Of a stretch of DNA of 64,000 bases, positions 25,789 through 37,600 are shown one piece after another; the first letter of the stretch is position 1, and every line of letters starts with the position of its first letter. The notes under the pieces are model-generated. The model saw only the letters and a list, made by a program, of their open reading frames with translations. It did not search any database and was not told the DNA's origin. Source of the DNA: Thinopyrum elongatum (Eukaryota; Streptophyta; Magnoliopsida; Poales; Poaceae); NCBI GenBank assembly GCA_011799875.1, contig CM022298.1, positions 264,795,757-264,859,756 of the forward strand, read 5' to 3'. A program made the position numbers and the translations under genes.

Positions 25789-28300
25789 TGTTGAGCCTAA
25801 ATAAATGTTATTTGGTGTTTGCGTTGAGCATGAATATGATTGGATCATGTTTATTGCAATACGGTTATTCATTTAAGTCAAAGAATAATTGTTGTTCCGT
25901 TTACATGAATAAAACCTTCTATGGTCTTACACTCATTATAAATGGTTTGTTGAATCTCGATCGTAGTGATATACATATTCAAAATATTGATGCCAAAAGA
26001 TACAAAGTTGATAATGATAGTGCAACATATTTGTGGCACTGCCGTTTAGGTCATATTGGTGTAAAGCGCATGAAGAAACTCCATACAGATGGACTTTTGG
26101 AATCACTTGATTATGAATCATTTGATACTTGCGAACCATGCCTCATGGGCAAGATGACTAAAACTCCGTTCTCCGGAACAATGGAGCGAGCCAATGACTT
26201 ATTGGAAATAATACATACGGATGTATGCGGTCCAATGAGTGTTGAGGCACGCGGCGGGTATCGTTATTTTCTGACCTTCACAGATGATTTGAGCAGATAT
26301 GGGTATATCTACTTAATGAAACACAAGTCCGAAACATTTGAAAAGTTCAAAGAATTTCAGAGTGAAGTGGAGAATCATCGTAACAAGAAAATAAAGTTTC
26401 TACGATCTGATCGCGGAGGCGAATATTTGAGTTACGAGTTTGGCCTTCATTTAAAACAATGTGGAATAGTTTCACAACTCACGCCACCTGGAACACCACA
26501 GCGTAATGGTGTGTACGAACGTCGTAACCGTACTTTATTAGATATGGTGCGTTCTATGATGTCTCTTACTGATTTACCACTATCGTTTTGGGGTTATGCA
26601 TTAGAGACAGCTGCATTCACATTAAATAGGGCACCGTCTAAATCCGTTGAGACGACACCGTATGAACTGTGGTTTGGCAAGAAACCTAAGTTGTCGTTTC
26701 TTAAAGTTTGGGGATGCGATGCTTATGTTAGAAGGCTTCAGCCTGATAAGCTTGAACCTAAATCAGAGAAGTGCATCTTCATAGGATACCCAAAAGAAAC
26801 TATTTGGTACACCTTCTACCACAGATCCGAAGGCAAGATCTTTGTTGCTAAGTTTGGGTCCTTTCTAGAGAAGGAGTTTCTCTCGAAAGAAGTGAGCGGG
26901 AGGAAAGTAGAACTTGATGAGGTAATCATACCTTCTCTCGAATTGGAAAGTAGCACATCAGAGAAATCCGTTCCTGTGATGCCTACACCAACTAGAGATG
27001 AAGCAAATGATAATGATCATGAAACTTCAGATCAAGTTGCTACTGAACCTCGTAGGTCAACCAGAGCACGATCCACACCAGAGTGGTACGGTAATCCTGT
27101 TCTAGAAGTCATGTTATTAGACCAAGGCGAACCTATGAACTATGAAGAAGCTATGATGGGCCCGGATTCCAACAGATGGCTTGAGGCCATGAAATCTGAG
27201 ATAGGATCCATGTATGAGAACAAAGTGTGGACTTTCGTGGACTTGCCCGATTATCGGCAAGCCATAGAGAATAAATGGATCTTCAAGAAGAAGACTGACG
27301 CTGATGGTAATGTTACTGTCTACAAAGCTCGACTTGTCGCAAAAGGTTTTCGACAAGTTCAACGGGTTGACTACAATGAGACTTTCTCACCCGTAGTGAT
27401 GCTTAAGTCCGTCCGAATCATGTTAGCAATTGCCGCATTTTATGATTATGAAATCTGGCAAATGGACGTCAAAACTGCATTCCTTAATGGATTTCTTAAA
27501 GAAGAGTTGTATATGATGCAACCAGAAGGTTTTGTCGATCCTAAAGATGCTAACAAAGTGTGCAACCTCCAGCAATCCATCTATGGACTGGTGCAAGCAT
27601 CTCGGAGTTGGAATATACGCTTTGATGAGGTGATCAAAGCATATGGTTTTATACAGACTTTCGGTGGAGCCTGTATTTACAAGAAAGTGAGTGGGAGCTC
27701 TGTAGCATTTCTGATATTATATGTGGATGACATATTATTGATTGGAAATGATATAGAATTTCTGGATAGCATAAAAGGATACTTTAATAAGAATTTTTCA
27801 ATGAAAGACCTCGGTGAAGCTGCTTACATATTGGGCATCAAGATCTATAGAGATAGATCAATACGCTTGATAAGACTTTCAATGAGTACATACCTTGACA
27901 AGATTTTGAAGGAGTTCAAAATGGACCAGTCAAAGAAGTTGTTCTTGCCTGTATTGCAAGGTGTGAAGTTGAGCAAGACTCAAAGCCCGACCACGGCAGA
28001 AGATAGAGAGAGAATGAAAGTCATTCCCTATGCCTCAGCCATAGGTTCTATAAAGTATGCTATGCTGTGTACCAGACCTATTGTGTACCTTGCCATGAGT
28101 TTGGCAAGGGGGAACAATAGTGATCCAGGGGTGGATCACTGGACAACGGTCAAAATTATCCTTAGTTACCTAAGAGGACTAAGGAAATGTTTCTCGGTTA
28201 TGGAAGTGATAAAGAGTTCGTCGCAAAGGGTTGCGTCGATGCAAGCTTTAACATCGATCCGGATGACTCTGAGTCTCAATCTGGATACGTATTGAAAGTG
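25789..28300 (+). pseudogene. Integrase, reverse transcriptase and truncated RNase H of Copia C
   Basis: A long frame of 835 residues (from 25788) covers the gag-pre-integrase and zinc region (His84, His89, Cys115, Cys118), the integrase core with Asp145, Asp208 and Glu244, and reverse transcriptase with 'QMDVKTAFLNG' (558-568) and the catalytic YVDD at 645-648. The RNase H end is wrong: after residue ~805 the frame shifts, and the middle of RNase H (the 'AEAEYVA' block of the family) is absent, with the tail sense resuming out of frame before 28440. So the element keeps all integrase and reverse transcriptase residues I can check but has lost RNase H and a continuous gag-pol. Confidence 0.88.
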
Positions 28301-28429
28301 GGAGCAATTAGCTAGAGTAGCTCCATGCAGAGCATTGTAGACATAGAAATTTGCAAAATACATACGGATCTGAATGTGGCAGACCCGTTGACTAAACTTC
28401 TCTCACAAGCAAAACATGATCACACCTTA

Positions 28430-28637
28430 GTGCTCTTTGGGTATTAATCACATGGCGATGTGAACTAGATTATTGACTCTAGTAAACTCTTTGGGTATTA
28501 GTCACATGGCGATGTGAACTATGAGTATTAATCACATGGCGATGTGAACCAGATTATTGACTCTAGTAAACTCTTTGGGTATTTGAACTATGAGTGTTAA
28601 TCACATGGTGATGTGAACTAGATTATTGACTCTAGTG
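28430..28637. repeat. Short tandem repeat just before the polypurine tract of Copia C
   Basis: Units built from 'tttgggtattaatcacatgg', 'cgatgtgaact' and 'agattattgactctagt' recur about four times with internal losses, where the related element near 3480 has only one such segment. Confidence 0.8.
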
Positions 28638-28649
28638 CAAGTGGGAGAC
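28638..28649 (+). other. Polypurine tract of Copia C
   Basis: 'caagtgggagac' directly precedes the 3' LTR and matches the tract at 3513-3525. Confidence 0.8.
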
Positions 28650-29587
28650 TAAGGGAAATATGCCCTAAAGGCAATAATAAAGTTGTTATTTTATATTTCC
28701 TTATTCATGATAAAGGTTTATTATTCATGCTAGAATTGTATTGATCGGCAACCTAAATACATGTGTGAATACATAAACAAACACCGTGTCCCTAGTGAGT
28801 CTCTACTTGACTAGCTCGTTGATCAAAGATGGTTATGATTTCCTAACCATGGACATGAGTTGTCATTTGATAACGGGATCACATCATTAGGAGAATGATG
28901 TGATGGAAAGACCCATCCGTTAGCTTAGCATAATGATCGTTCAGTTTTATTGCTATTGCTTTCTTCATGTCAAATACATATTCCTTCGACTATGAGATTA
29001 TGCAACTCCCGGATACCGGAGGAATGCCTTGTGTGCTACCAAACGTCACAACGTAACTGGGTGATTATAAAGATGCTCTACAGGTATCTCCGAAGGTATT
29101 TGTTGAGTTGGCATAGATCGAGATTAGGATTTGTCACTCCGAGTATCGGAGAGGTATCTCTGGGCCCTCTCGGTAATACACATCATAAGCTTGCAAGCAA
29201 ACGACTAAGGAGTTAGTCATGAGGTGATGTATTACGGAACAAGTAAAGAGACTTTCCGGTAACGAGATTGAACTAGGTATGAAGATACCGACGATCGAAT
29301 CTCGGGCAAGTAACATACCGATGGACAAAGGGAATTACGTATGTTGTCATAACGGTTTGACAGATAAAGATCTTCGTAGAATATGTAGGAGCCAATATGG
29401 GCATCCAGGTTCCGCTATTGGTTATTGACCGGAGAGACGTCTTGCTGGATCAAGAAGGCGAGGGACGTCACCGAGTTGAACGTGTGCAGAACACGGAGGT
29501 GCTGTGCGTTCGGTACTTGGTCGGTTGAAGCGCGAAGAAGTTCGACTGCATCAACCGCGTTGTGAAACGCTTCCTCTTACGTTCTAC
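28650..29587 (+). repeat. 3' LTR of Copia C, internally deleted and truncated
   Basis: It begins TAAGGGAAATATGCCC against TGAAGGAAATATGCCC in the 5' LTR, so the TG terminus is mutated. At 'gtcttgctgg' (about 29440) the sequence jumps from the equivalent of 22531 to 23262, losing 731 bp relative to the 5' LTR, with GTCT at both break points. After about 29587 it no longer matches the 5' LTR, leaving out its last ~110 bases. Confidence 0.88.
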
Positions 29588-29592
29588 GAGGG

Positions 29593-30527
29593 TAACTACT
29601 CCACAATGCATTCCCTTAGGCCCAAATATGGTGAAGTGCCATGTAGTCGACGTTCACATGACACCACTAAGGGAATCACAACATACATATCATCAAAATA
29701 TCGAACACATATCAAGTTCACATGATTACTTGCAACATGACTTCTCCCGTGACCTCAAGAACAAAAGTAACTACTCACAAAAAATAATCATGCTCAAGAT
29801 CAGAGGGGTATTAAATAGCATAATGGATCTGAACATATAGTCTTCCACCAAATAAACCATATAGTAATCAACTACAAGATATAATCAACACTACTAGTCA
29901 CCCACAAGTTCCAATCTAAGGTTCCGGTACAAAGATTGCACACAAGAGATGAACTAGGGTTTGAGATGAGATGGTGATGTTGAAGATGTTGATGGAGATG
30001 GCCCTCCCAAAGATGGGAGAGTTCTTGGTGATGACGATGGCGATGATTTCCCTCTCCGGGAGGGAAGTTACCCCGGCGGAATCGCTCTGTCGGAGGGCAA
30101 AAGTGCTCTTGCCCAAGTTCCGCCTCGAGACGGCGGCGCTTCGTCCCGAAAGTCCCCCTCCTGATTTTTTTCTAGGTCAAAATGACTTATATACCAGAAG
30201 ATGGGCACCGGAGGTGGGCCGAGGAGGGCGCGTCCAGGTGGGTTGTGCCCACCTGGTGGGCCTCCTCTGGTAGTTATTTGCTCTAGTATTTTTTACATAT
30301 TGCAAAATAATTCTCCGTAAATTTTCAGCTCATTTGGAGATGTGCAAAATCGGTAACTCTGACATAGCTTTTTCAGGTCCAGAATTCCAGCTGCCGGTAT
30401 TCTCCCTCTTTGTGTAAACCTTGTATATTATGAGAGAAAAGGCATTAGAATTACTCCCAAAAGCATTATTATGCATAGAAACATTATAAATAACAGTAGG
30501 AAAACATGATGCAAAATGGACGTATCA
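29593..30527 (-). repeat. 5' LTR fragment of the Athila-type Gypsy (outer 935 bp)
   Basis: It matches 13857-14770 and ends GGACGTATCA, the outer terminus, followed by the CACAT duplication. The inner ~560 bp are missing. Confidence 0.9.
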
Positions 30528-30532
30528 CACAT
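30528..30532. repeat. Target site duplication CACAT of the Gypsy, right copy (left copy 13297-13301)
   Basis: CACAT flanks both outer ends. The sister LARD LTR has a single CACAT at 39621-39625 in the same context ('gacta' before, 'caact' after). Confidence 0.93.
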
Positions 30533-31572
30533 CAACTCGCGGGCACTCTCACGGTCAACCCGACTTCACATTTCTCTCGCGGGTACCCCTCGGGGCCGAC
30601 CCGACTTCAGTCATGGTTCTGTGGTAAAGTCAAATGTAACCGTGTGTCCAAAACAGCAAGGGGTAAACCCGAGGAATCACCCTCGATGGATTCCCACTCG
30701 ATGTAGCTGTCAAGGTGGACTTGGAGGAATCACCCTCAATGGTCCACACTTGAAGGGTTGCACGACAGAGTCGTTATCGGGAGTGGTGAACGAGGAATCA
30801 CCCTTGATGACCATGACTGAGTAGCTACAGTACATGGTTAACATCAGAAGTGTCGACGAGGTATCACCCTCGGCACTCGATAGTAACTCTGCAGAGTCGT
30901 ACAACTAAGGGGGGTGATGTGCGGTGTCCGGGTCTGGATGTCGATCACGTTGATCGAGTCATCGGTCATCAAGCGGGGGCAACTGGGACAAGGTGAGGGG
31001 TCTCTGGTGGATCACTAACCAACCTATACTAAGCAGTTTAGTATAAACAGGTAAGGTATGAAAGTAGGTTACAAAATCAGGGTATGCATAAGAATAGGAG
31101 CAATCAAATAGAGTAACAAAATCTAATGCAAGCATGAGAGAGAATGGAATGGGCGATATTGGAATGATCAAAGGGGGTTTGCTTGCCTGGAAGCTCTGCT
31201 GAAAAGGAAGAAGGGTCATCGGCGTCGTAGTCGATCATAGGGGCAGCATCGGTCTCGGGATCTACCGGAGAGAAGAGGAGGAGAAACAATAAATATAAGC
31301 AAACAGATGCATCACTAAACATGACATGACGATATGCAGTGCTAGTGGTGTTCTAACGCAGGACTACACGTTGCAGACGAAGAGGGAAAACATCCGGAGA
31401 GGTTTTCCCGGCGTTTGGTATTTTTCGGACAGACAAAAAAAGGGGACGGTTCCATGTTCAGCATGCTAAGGGCATGTGACAGATGAACGGACCGCATATT
31501 CGGATTCGTTGGATTTTTCTGAGCAAATTTCATATATAAATTATTTTCATTGGAGTTACGGTTTATTTTATA

Positions 31573-32983
31573 CTAGCACAAATGCCCGTGCGTTGCAACG
31601 GGAAAGAAAATTAACGTGTGTCCATGAAATTATCCGCCTGGGCGGTACAACGGCAACAGTATAGTGTCACCTAACGGCGACAAACAGGTGTACACCAAGA
31701 TTTTGAAGAAAATCATTAATTCAACCATGCATTAGTCATGAAAGAATCCTTAACACCGATGATAAGGAACACTTCTTCATAATTCTAAAATTATTATGAA
31801 AAAATTATTGCATGAGTAACTATCCATGCACTGATTAATTTATTAATCTTATTTAATCGGGCATTCCTCATTTATATGTTTTGTTTATCTCATGCAGCCA
31901 GAACCTACAATTCCATTTAAATCATGTTTTTTTTCTTGGTATGTTTTCCTTTTTCTCATGAAGCACACAATCCCATTTAATTTGTAGTCAACCAACAAAA
32001 TAGCATGCATGTCCTCTTTTCTTTATCTCATGCAGCCTCGCTGACACCTAGAATAAAACAAGACCCATATTTCACTGTTTGTTTGTTGATTCTGAACCCA
32101 GCTCATTGTTTACGCAGTTAACTCGCGCACGTATGCAAATTTACCAGATTTTGTGTAAAAATGAGGGCACTATTTAATTGGTAATGATATCTAATACAAC
32201 GGGCTCTATGTTAGAAAAACGCTGCGAAAGTGTTTGGTCAATATCCATTTTCTCCACAACGTGTGTACGCAGGTCCTTCCACTGGACAGCCAAGCCACAA
32301 GGGATTGAATAGGTTGCCGTTCTAGTCGTCAGTTTTCTTGGGCAAACAAACCTACATGCAATGCATCGTCCAACGTGAATGAAAGCTTCTCCGCCGTTCA
32401 TGTCTCAAGCATGAATGCATGAGTCTCCATAATAGCCTCTCTTTTGTTCCTCGTCCTTATTATATTATTTGGTCATGGCCTCCTTTTCCTTGCTTGGTCT
32501 CTCTTTCCTTATTCCTACACAGCTTCTTATAATCAAGAAAAGTCAAAGACCTATATAAATTGGATGTATTGCATGTATGTGGCCGATGTGGGACTATTTA
32601 ATAACGGAATTGATCTTAACTTGACAGGTAACATCACCTAGCTCAATTGGTGGCGGCACAACTCTTCTAAAGTGGAGGTTCTGAGTTCGATTTCGGAACA
32701 ACACATATTTTTGCTTCGGCCTGCCTCGTCGGGATTGATGGGCCCGATTGGTTGGGCCATCAGCCTCAGCACACAGGCGGGTTTCGAGTGCCAGAAAAAG
32801 TAGCGTGGCTTGCGTTGAGTTTTTTTTTCTTTTGAAAGGAAGCTCAGCTTGGTTTTGAGACGGAGAAGGAACCAAACATACGAAGTTTTGAACGGACGTA
32901 CCAAGGGACGAAAATTTTGGTGGTAAGAAGCAATAGCCCCTTTATTAGTATATAAGGTATAGATATAGATATATACATATAGA
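31573..32983 (-). mobile_element. Non-autonomous Helitron, 1411 bp
   Basis: On the minus strand the insert begins TCTATATGTATATATC and ends CATTTGTGCTAG. That is the 5'-TC and CTRR-3' pattern of Helitrons. A hairpin of CCCGT/ACGGG (31585-31602) sits a few bases from the 3' end. The insertion lies exactly between A and T, with no target duplication. The right LARD LTR has the unoccupied A/T at 40666/40667 in otherwise the same sequence. No Rep or helicase coding is present, so movement would depend on an autonomous partner. Confidence 0.9.
32636..32700 (+). other. tRNA-like A-box and B-box inside the Helitron, possible SINE head
   Basis: 'tagctcaattggtgg' resembles a polymerase III A box, and 'gagttcgatttc' about 40 bases later resembles a B box. 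A T-rich run follows near 32818. This looks like a tRNA-derived SINE head captured by, or inserted into, the Helitron. It does not fold as a full tRNA, so no tRNA gene is called. Confidence 0.4.
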
Positions 32984-33245
32984 TGATTTTCCGAAGTTTT
33001 ATTGATTTTCTGGAATTACAGATTTATTTTATTTCGAAAATCATTTTAATATCTAAATGCTACGGGTACCAAAAAGTGTACCCACACTTTTGCACGTGAG
33101 GCTGACAGTGGGCCCAGAGTCAAAGTCACAGCTGACTGTGTATGCCTTATCCAATGAACAGTACATGAGTGGGCCCAACATGTCATTGGGTGTATATTTA
33201 ATTAACTCCTAAAACAATTCTAACATGTTTCTTTAAAACTAATTT

Positions 33246-33262
33246 GGGGGGGGGGGGGGGGG
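33246..33262 (+). repeat. Run of 17 G in the left LARD LTR
   Basis: Homopolymer at an LTR position where the right copy has 6 G (40927-40932), so it expanded or contracted after insertion or is a sequencing artefact. Confidence 0.85.
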
Positions 33263-34660
33263 TTAACCCCACTAACTAAATCAGGGGGGTTCACTGGGCA
33301 GAGGCCCAGGCCGGCCACGGCTGGGCTCGTGCGCCGGGGGAAAGGCAGGGCGTGGCCCCGGCAGTGCGCGGCAACTGCAACAGCGTCGGCAGGCGGGGCG
33401 AGCGAAAGGCCGCGGGCTCGAGGCTGCAGCAACCAAAGCAACAGCAGGTGGTCGCGGGCACAGCGAGGAGCAGGGGCGCGCGGCTGTGGGGGCGTGGGCG
33501 ACAGCAGCGGGTGCGCGCGGGGGTGTGGTCGGGCGAGCGCACGCCGGAGGGAGCGGCAGCAGGCGAGCGCGCTCGCACCGGAAGCCAAAGTCGCGGCCAG
33601 TTGCGGGCGAGCACGCGCGGGAGCCGAGCTCCAGATCTTGGCGACCGAGGCGAGCACGCGCGGCTACGGCGACGGATGCGGAAGGGAAAATAGGGGGAAA
33701 GGACCAGCAGCTCACGGTGATCTCGAAGGCACAGTCGGGGAAGCAGGGGGTGGTCTGTAGCGGTGGCGAACGACGGCGAGACGCGGCGGCCGTGGTGGGG
33801 AAGATGACCCGATGGCGAAGAAGCAGGGCGTTCCAGCCCGAACCGGTGCACGTAGTCGAAGGAGTCGTCGGCGCTGAAGCACCTGGACAAGATGCGGCGA
33901 CGTGGGGAGGCCGGTGGCCGCGGGATCGACATGGCGACGGCGACCAACCTCGGGCACGAACAAATTCGAGAGAGAGAGAGCAAGCGAGGGGATAATGGGG
34001 AGGCTAGGGTTTTCTACAGCATTGAGGGGGGGCTCTTATCCATCGTGGGGGTTCGCCGGATGCACAACACGGAGGCAGAACGGCTAGGGCGGCGTGGATG
34101 GCCGCCACGCCCCCTCTCTGCCTCCTGTAGTAGGAGGAAGGAGAAGATCCAGGTGGGCTGGGCCTCCTCTGCCACTAAGGCCCAGCCATAAATAGGTTTA
34201 GGCCCTTTTTTCCTTTTCCCTTTTATTTTCTATTTTATTTACTTCAGTACTGTTTTCTACTCAAACTCCATAGTAAATAAATTTAGGTCAACTTGAAATT
34301 TGGCACATAATTAGTAGGCAATATTTTGAGACAACACATAAAGTTTCAAGTGGTTTGGAAAAACATAACATTTGTTTATATTTAAAAGCCTATAATAGTT
34401 GCTGTTGGACCATTTCAATATTTTGCTAAGGATTAATTTGTGAATCAAATGAAGTTGGTTTACACATGATAATGATCAGGGGGATTTATAGAATTATTCG
34501 AACATTTTATTTTTACTGCTCGAAGAAATAATTTAATTGCCTTTATTTTAAACCTGAAAATGGCTTTGATTTTTATCAAGTGGCAAATTGGTCTAGTTAA
34601 ACGTGATGACATGGCACCCTTAGTGTGAGGTCACTGTAGCATGACACTGGGGGTGTTACA

Positions 34661-37600
34661 AATCTCCTCCACTACAAGAAATCTCGTCCCGAGATTTAAG
34701 AGGTGGAGTAAGGGGGAAAGTTCTGGTCATGAAATTCTAACGAATCTTCTCATCGTTGGTTGCTCTTCATGAAGAAGTTGATCCATAGCGTTGACGTCTT
34801 CATTTATCTGCATCAAGTCATCATGATGAAGTCTTGATCCTTTCTACGGGAACTCCATCGTACTTACGAAAAGGATAAGGGTTAACTTCGGATGAAAGGA
34901 CCTCTACAAGGTTGCTTAACTGGTAGATAACCTCAGGGAAGGTGGCGGAAAGTAACTCTCGAATTGAAATGGAAGAAAATGTCGAGAGCAAAGTAAGAAG
35001 GTACCATGAGAAGTTTCGAGCGGGCAGGCAATCGTTCGATGCCTAATCAGAAGGTGAATGGGGTTCAGAGTAACGAAAAATATTATTGTATTTGATACTA
35101 AAGTAGATCATCTCTAGGTCGGTGCCTCATGAATCTCATACGAAGCCAAGTGTGATGAATAACTTTGGAAACAGGGGTGTACAGGAGAGTCAGGTTTCGA
35201 TCCTGTGGAACTGCAGGTTATGGGCCCACCATGTGGGTTAATAGTAGGAAGAGCGATGACATCTTGCACGGTCATGATAGCAATGCATGTCAGAGGATAG
35301 CCTGTCAGTTATGTCGGCAACAACGTCGGTACCAAGGGCGAGGGACAAAGAGAACCATTTTCCTGCTCATTGAACGAGGCGGACCAATAGGCTAAGTTCT
35401 CGTCCATCGGTGGTTACCGGAATGTCATCAACAATAGTAACAGAGTTTTGCTGACAGAGTTGTACAATGGGGGTGTTACATGAGTAGGGAATTATTACTG
35501 CTTAGATTATATAGATGACAAGAAAGGTTAAACAAACCAACGGAAAGGAAAAGTGATTAGTATATTAATCAGAACAATGGAAAGGAAAATGTGTTTATAC
35601 CCGTGTATCAAGAGAATATCTTTCCCATCCATGACAGAACAACAAGTAGACAACCAATTAGGTAAAGGGGCGAGGAATTTCATGATGTTACCCATACAAC
35701 GGTGTTTGGGTAATCGATTAAGAACCATTTAGCATTGCGCTTCCAATGTTCCTTGTTGATGTTTGAGTACCACAGTCATGCTTCGGGATAGCATCAACAT
35801 GGTCAGCAGGCAAAGGTCGGACTTCGGAAACACAAAAGGATCCAGGAGGAACTGCTAGAACAGCTCGTACAATTTCATCATGGAAAAGATGAGGATGGGG
35901 CCGATGGGCTCAACAACAACTCATCGAGATTTCCATAAACATGGATTTCCAAAATTAAATGAAGGAGATGGCAAGAAGTATTACTATATCCAGAATTCTT
36001 AAGAGGTGGTGAAATTTTCACGACATTCTTGACACTAAAGACAGTAATACTTCAAGGTAGAACATAATACAAGCTGGATAGTAAGTTGCATCCATAACAC
36101 AAACAAGTTTGTGATGAAAGGAAGGTAAGGATGTTGTCAGTGGTAACTCAAATTACCAAGGGACGAGGATGGTACTTATCATCATGAATTTGATTGATAT
36201 CTTGGAATGATTCAAAATGTTGATGACGATCACGACAAATTTTGTCGAGAGGCTCCATGAAGAAGCAATCGAACAGCGACTGCATCAAGCAAAAGGATTG
36301 ATGCGGCGAAAAATTATTGGAACCACGGATACGACACCAACTCGAAATCAAGCTTGTTGTTCAAGGTGGAATGATAAGATGAGGAAGATCAAAATAAGCT
36401 TAGCTCATCGTCTAAAGTTGTGCTCCGAGAATAAGGACCATGTAGCCCAGTTAAATTCAACACGATAATGATAAGGCTAGGAATTACGTGATCGAGTACA
36501 AACTCGTAAGTAAAGAAGATTACTAAGAGTTGTTTAATCGCGGTCTGGACTCGCTTCAGTTATCGGTGTCCTTGAGTGTCTAACAACTCAGAACCCGGGA
36601 AAAATTGGAATCAGTGAGAATGTAATACTTGGAGACGACTCATCATAAGAAACATGGTTCTGGGATATTATCGAGATACCAGAGGGTAATACTCGAAGGT
36701 AGGACAGACTAAGGGTTGGACAGGTGTACTGATCTGAAAAAGGCAAGTACTTTAACTTGTCCGAGAAAAGGGGTCAAAGAAGATCAATATGGTCGGAACC
36801 ATGATTGCAAAAGACCAGATCCCAGATATAAGATGAACTTATACCAGGGGAATAATTAATTTAAGCGATGCTTTAATGATAAGATCTACATCGTGTCCAT
36901 GGGCATGAACACAAAGTTCAAAATTGACTCCCACTTCTCCAATGCATAATCTTTCATTCATTTCTCACTTTCGACGAAGCTGTAATGTTGAAATTTTATC
37001 TAGCATAACACCAGTAGAGTATGACCCGTAGAAGTTTCCGGGTTCACACAGATTAGAAAAGGCTTAGGTTCAACCCATCGGGGCATCTTAGGAACATATA
37101 CCACAATCTTCAGGAGTAATTAGCACAAGCTCGAAAGTATAGTATGGTTGTCAAAATCAGATGATACAATTTACCAAAGGCATTAAATATCAGGGGAAGA
37201 ACTGACAAGGTTATTGAATAAGAAGAACACCGTCGGATAAAATCCAACAAAGGATCTGGTGGTCCACAAGGGATCTGATGTGAGCATCGGTACTCAACCA
37301 GAAGAAAAAGAATGCAAGGAGATCAGATTATAGAAACAACTAACTAATTCAAAGCTCAAATGCAAAGGAACTACTATTCCCAAATCAAGGGATCAGAAGC
37401 AAATGCTTTGATTAAGGATGGATAAATTGAATAGACTTAGGGGTACAATTGACGGCAATTTGATTGGTCGAGAAGCAGTTCACGTCCGGAACATTGTCTG
37501 AGCCGAAAAGATCATTTATAAGGATCAACTGATGATTGCGTGCATTCGTACACATTGAATCAATGGACCCAAGATGATAAAGACAAAGGACGTCAATGAA

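Larger units (their letters stand above)
21742..29592 (+). mobile_element. Angela/BARE-type Copia (Copia C) nested in the Gypsy gag, 3' end lost
   Basis: 5' LTR, iMet primer site, gag, protease, integrase, reverse transcriptase, RNase H, polypurine tract and a shortened 3' LTR appear in Copia order on the plus strand. The insertion interrupts the Gypsy gag at 21741. The 3' LTR breaks off around 29587 and Gypsy LTR begins at 29593, so no dependable duplication can be read. Confidence 0.9.
13302..30527 (-). mobile_element. Athila-lineage Gypsy retrotransposon nested in the LARD LTR, itself split by a Copia
   Basis: The 3' LTR (13302-14770), polypurine tract, extra ORF, and a pol-gag region reading leftwards show that the element is on the minus strand. 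Its gag is cut at 21741 by a Copia insertion. Right of that Copia only the outer 935 bp of the 5' LTR remain (29593-30527). The primer site, leader, gag start and inner end of the 5' LTR were lost with the 3' edge of the Copia in one deletion. A 5-bp duplication CACAT flanks the pair of outer ends, and the right LARD LTR keeps the uninterrupted target at 39621-39625. Protein style places it with Athila-lineage Triticeae elements (Sabrina/WHAM/Fatima-like); I do not assign a single family. Confidence 0.88.
30528..34660 (-). repeat. LARD 3' LTR (left), second part, with a Helitron inside
   Basis: It continues the match to the right LTR (39621-42326) and ends GGTGTTACA at 34660. Apart from the 1411-bp Helitron it is collinear with the right copy. 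A GC-rich section about 33290-33990 has many overlapping frames on both strands, but these differ between the two LTR copies and look like composition, not genes. A 17-G run at 33246-33262 is only 6 G in the right copy. Confidence 0.9.

Noticed and set aside
28430..28637. A CRISPR-like array of short repeats
   Set aside because: The units are contiguous, degenerate and part of a retrotransposon 3' region in a plant genome.
32636..32700. A tRNA gene
   Set aside because: A- and B-box-like words are present, but I see no complete cloverleaf or acceptor stem, and it lies inside a Helitron.
33220..33995. Overlapping long frames on both strands in the GC-rich part of the left LARD LTR (up to 230 residues)
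   Set aside because: The corresponding part of the right LTR (40946-41744) does not conserve the same frames, and the peptides are low-complexity Arg/Ala/Pro/Gly. They result from GC-rich LTR sequence.
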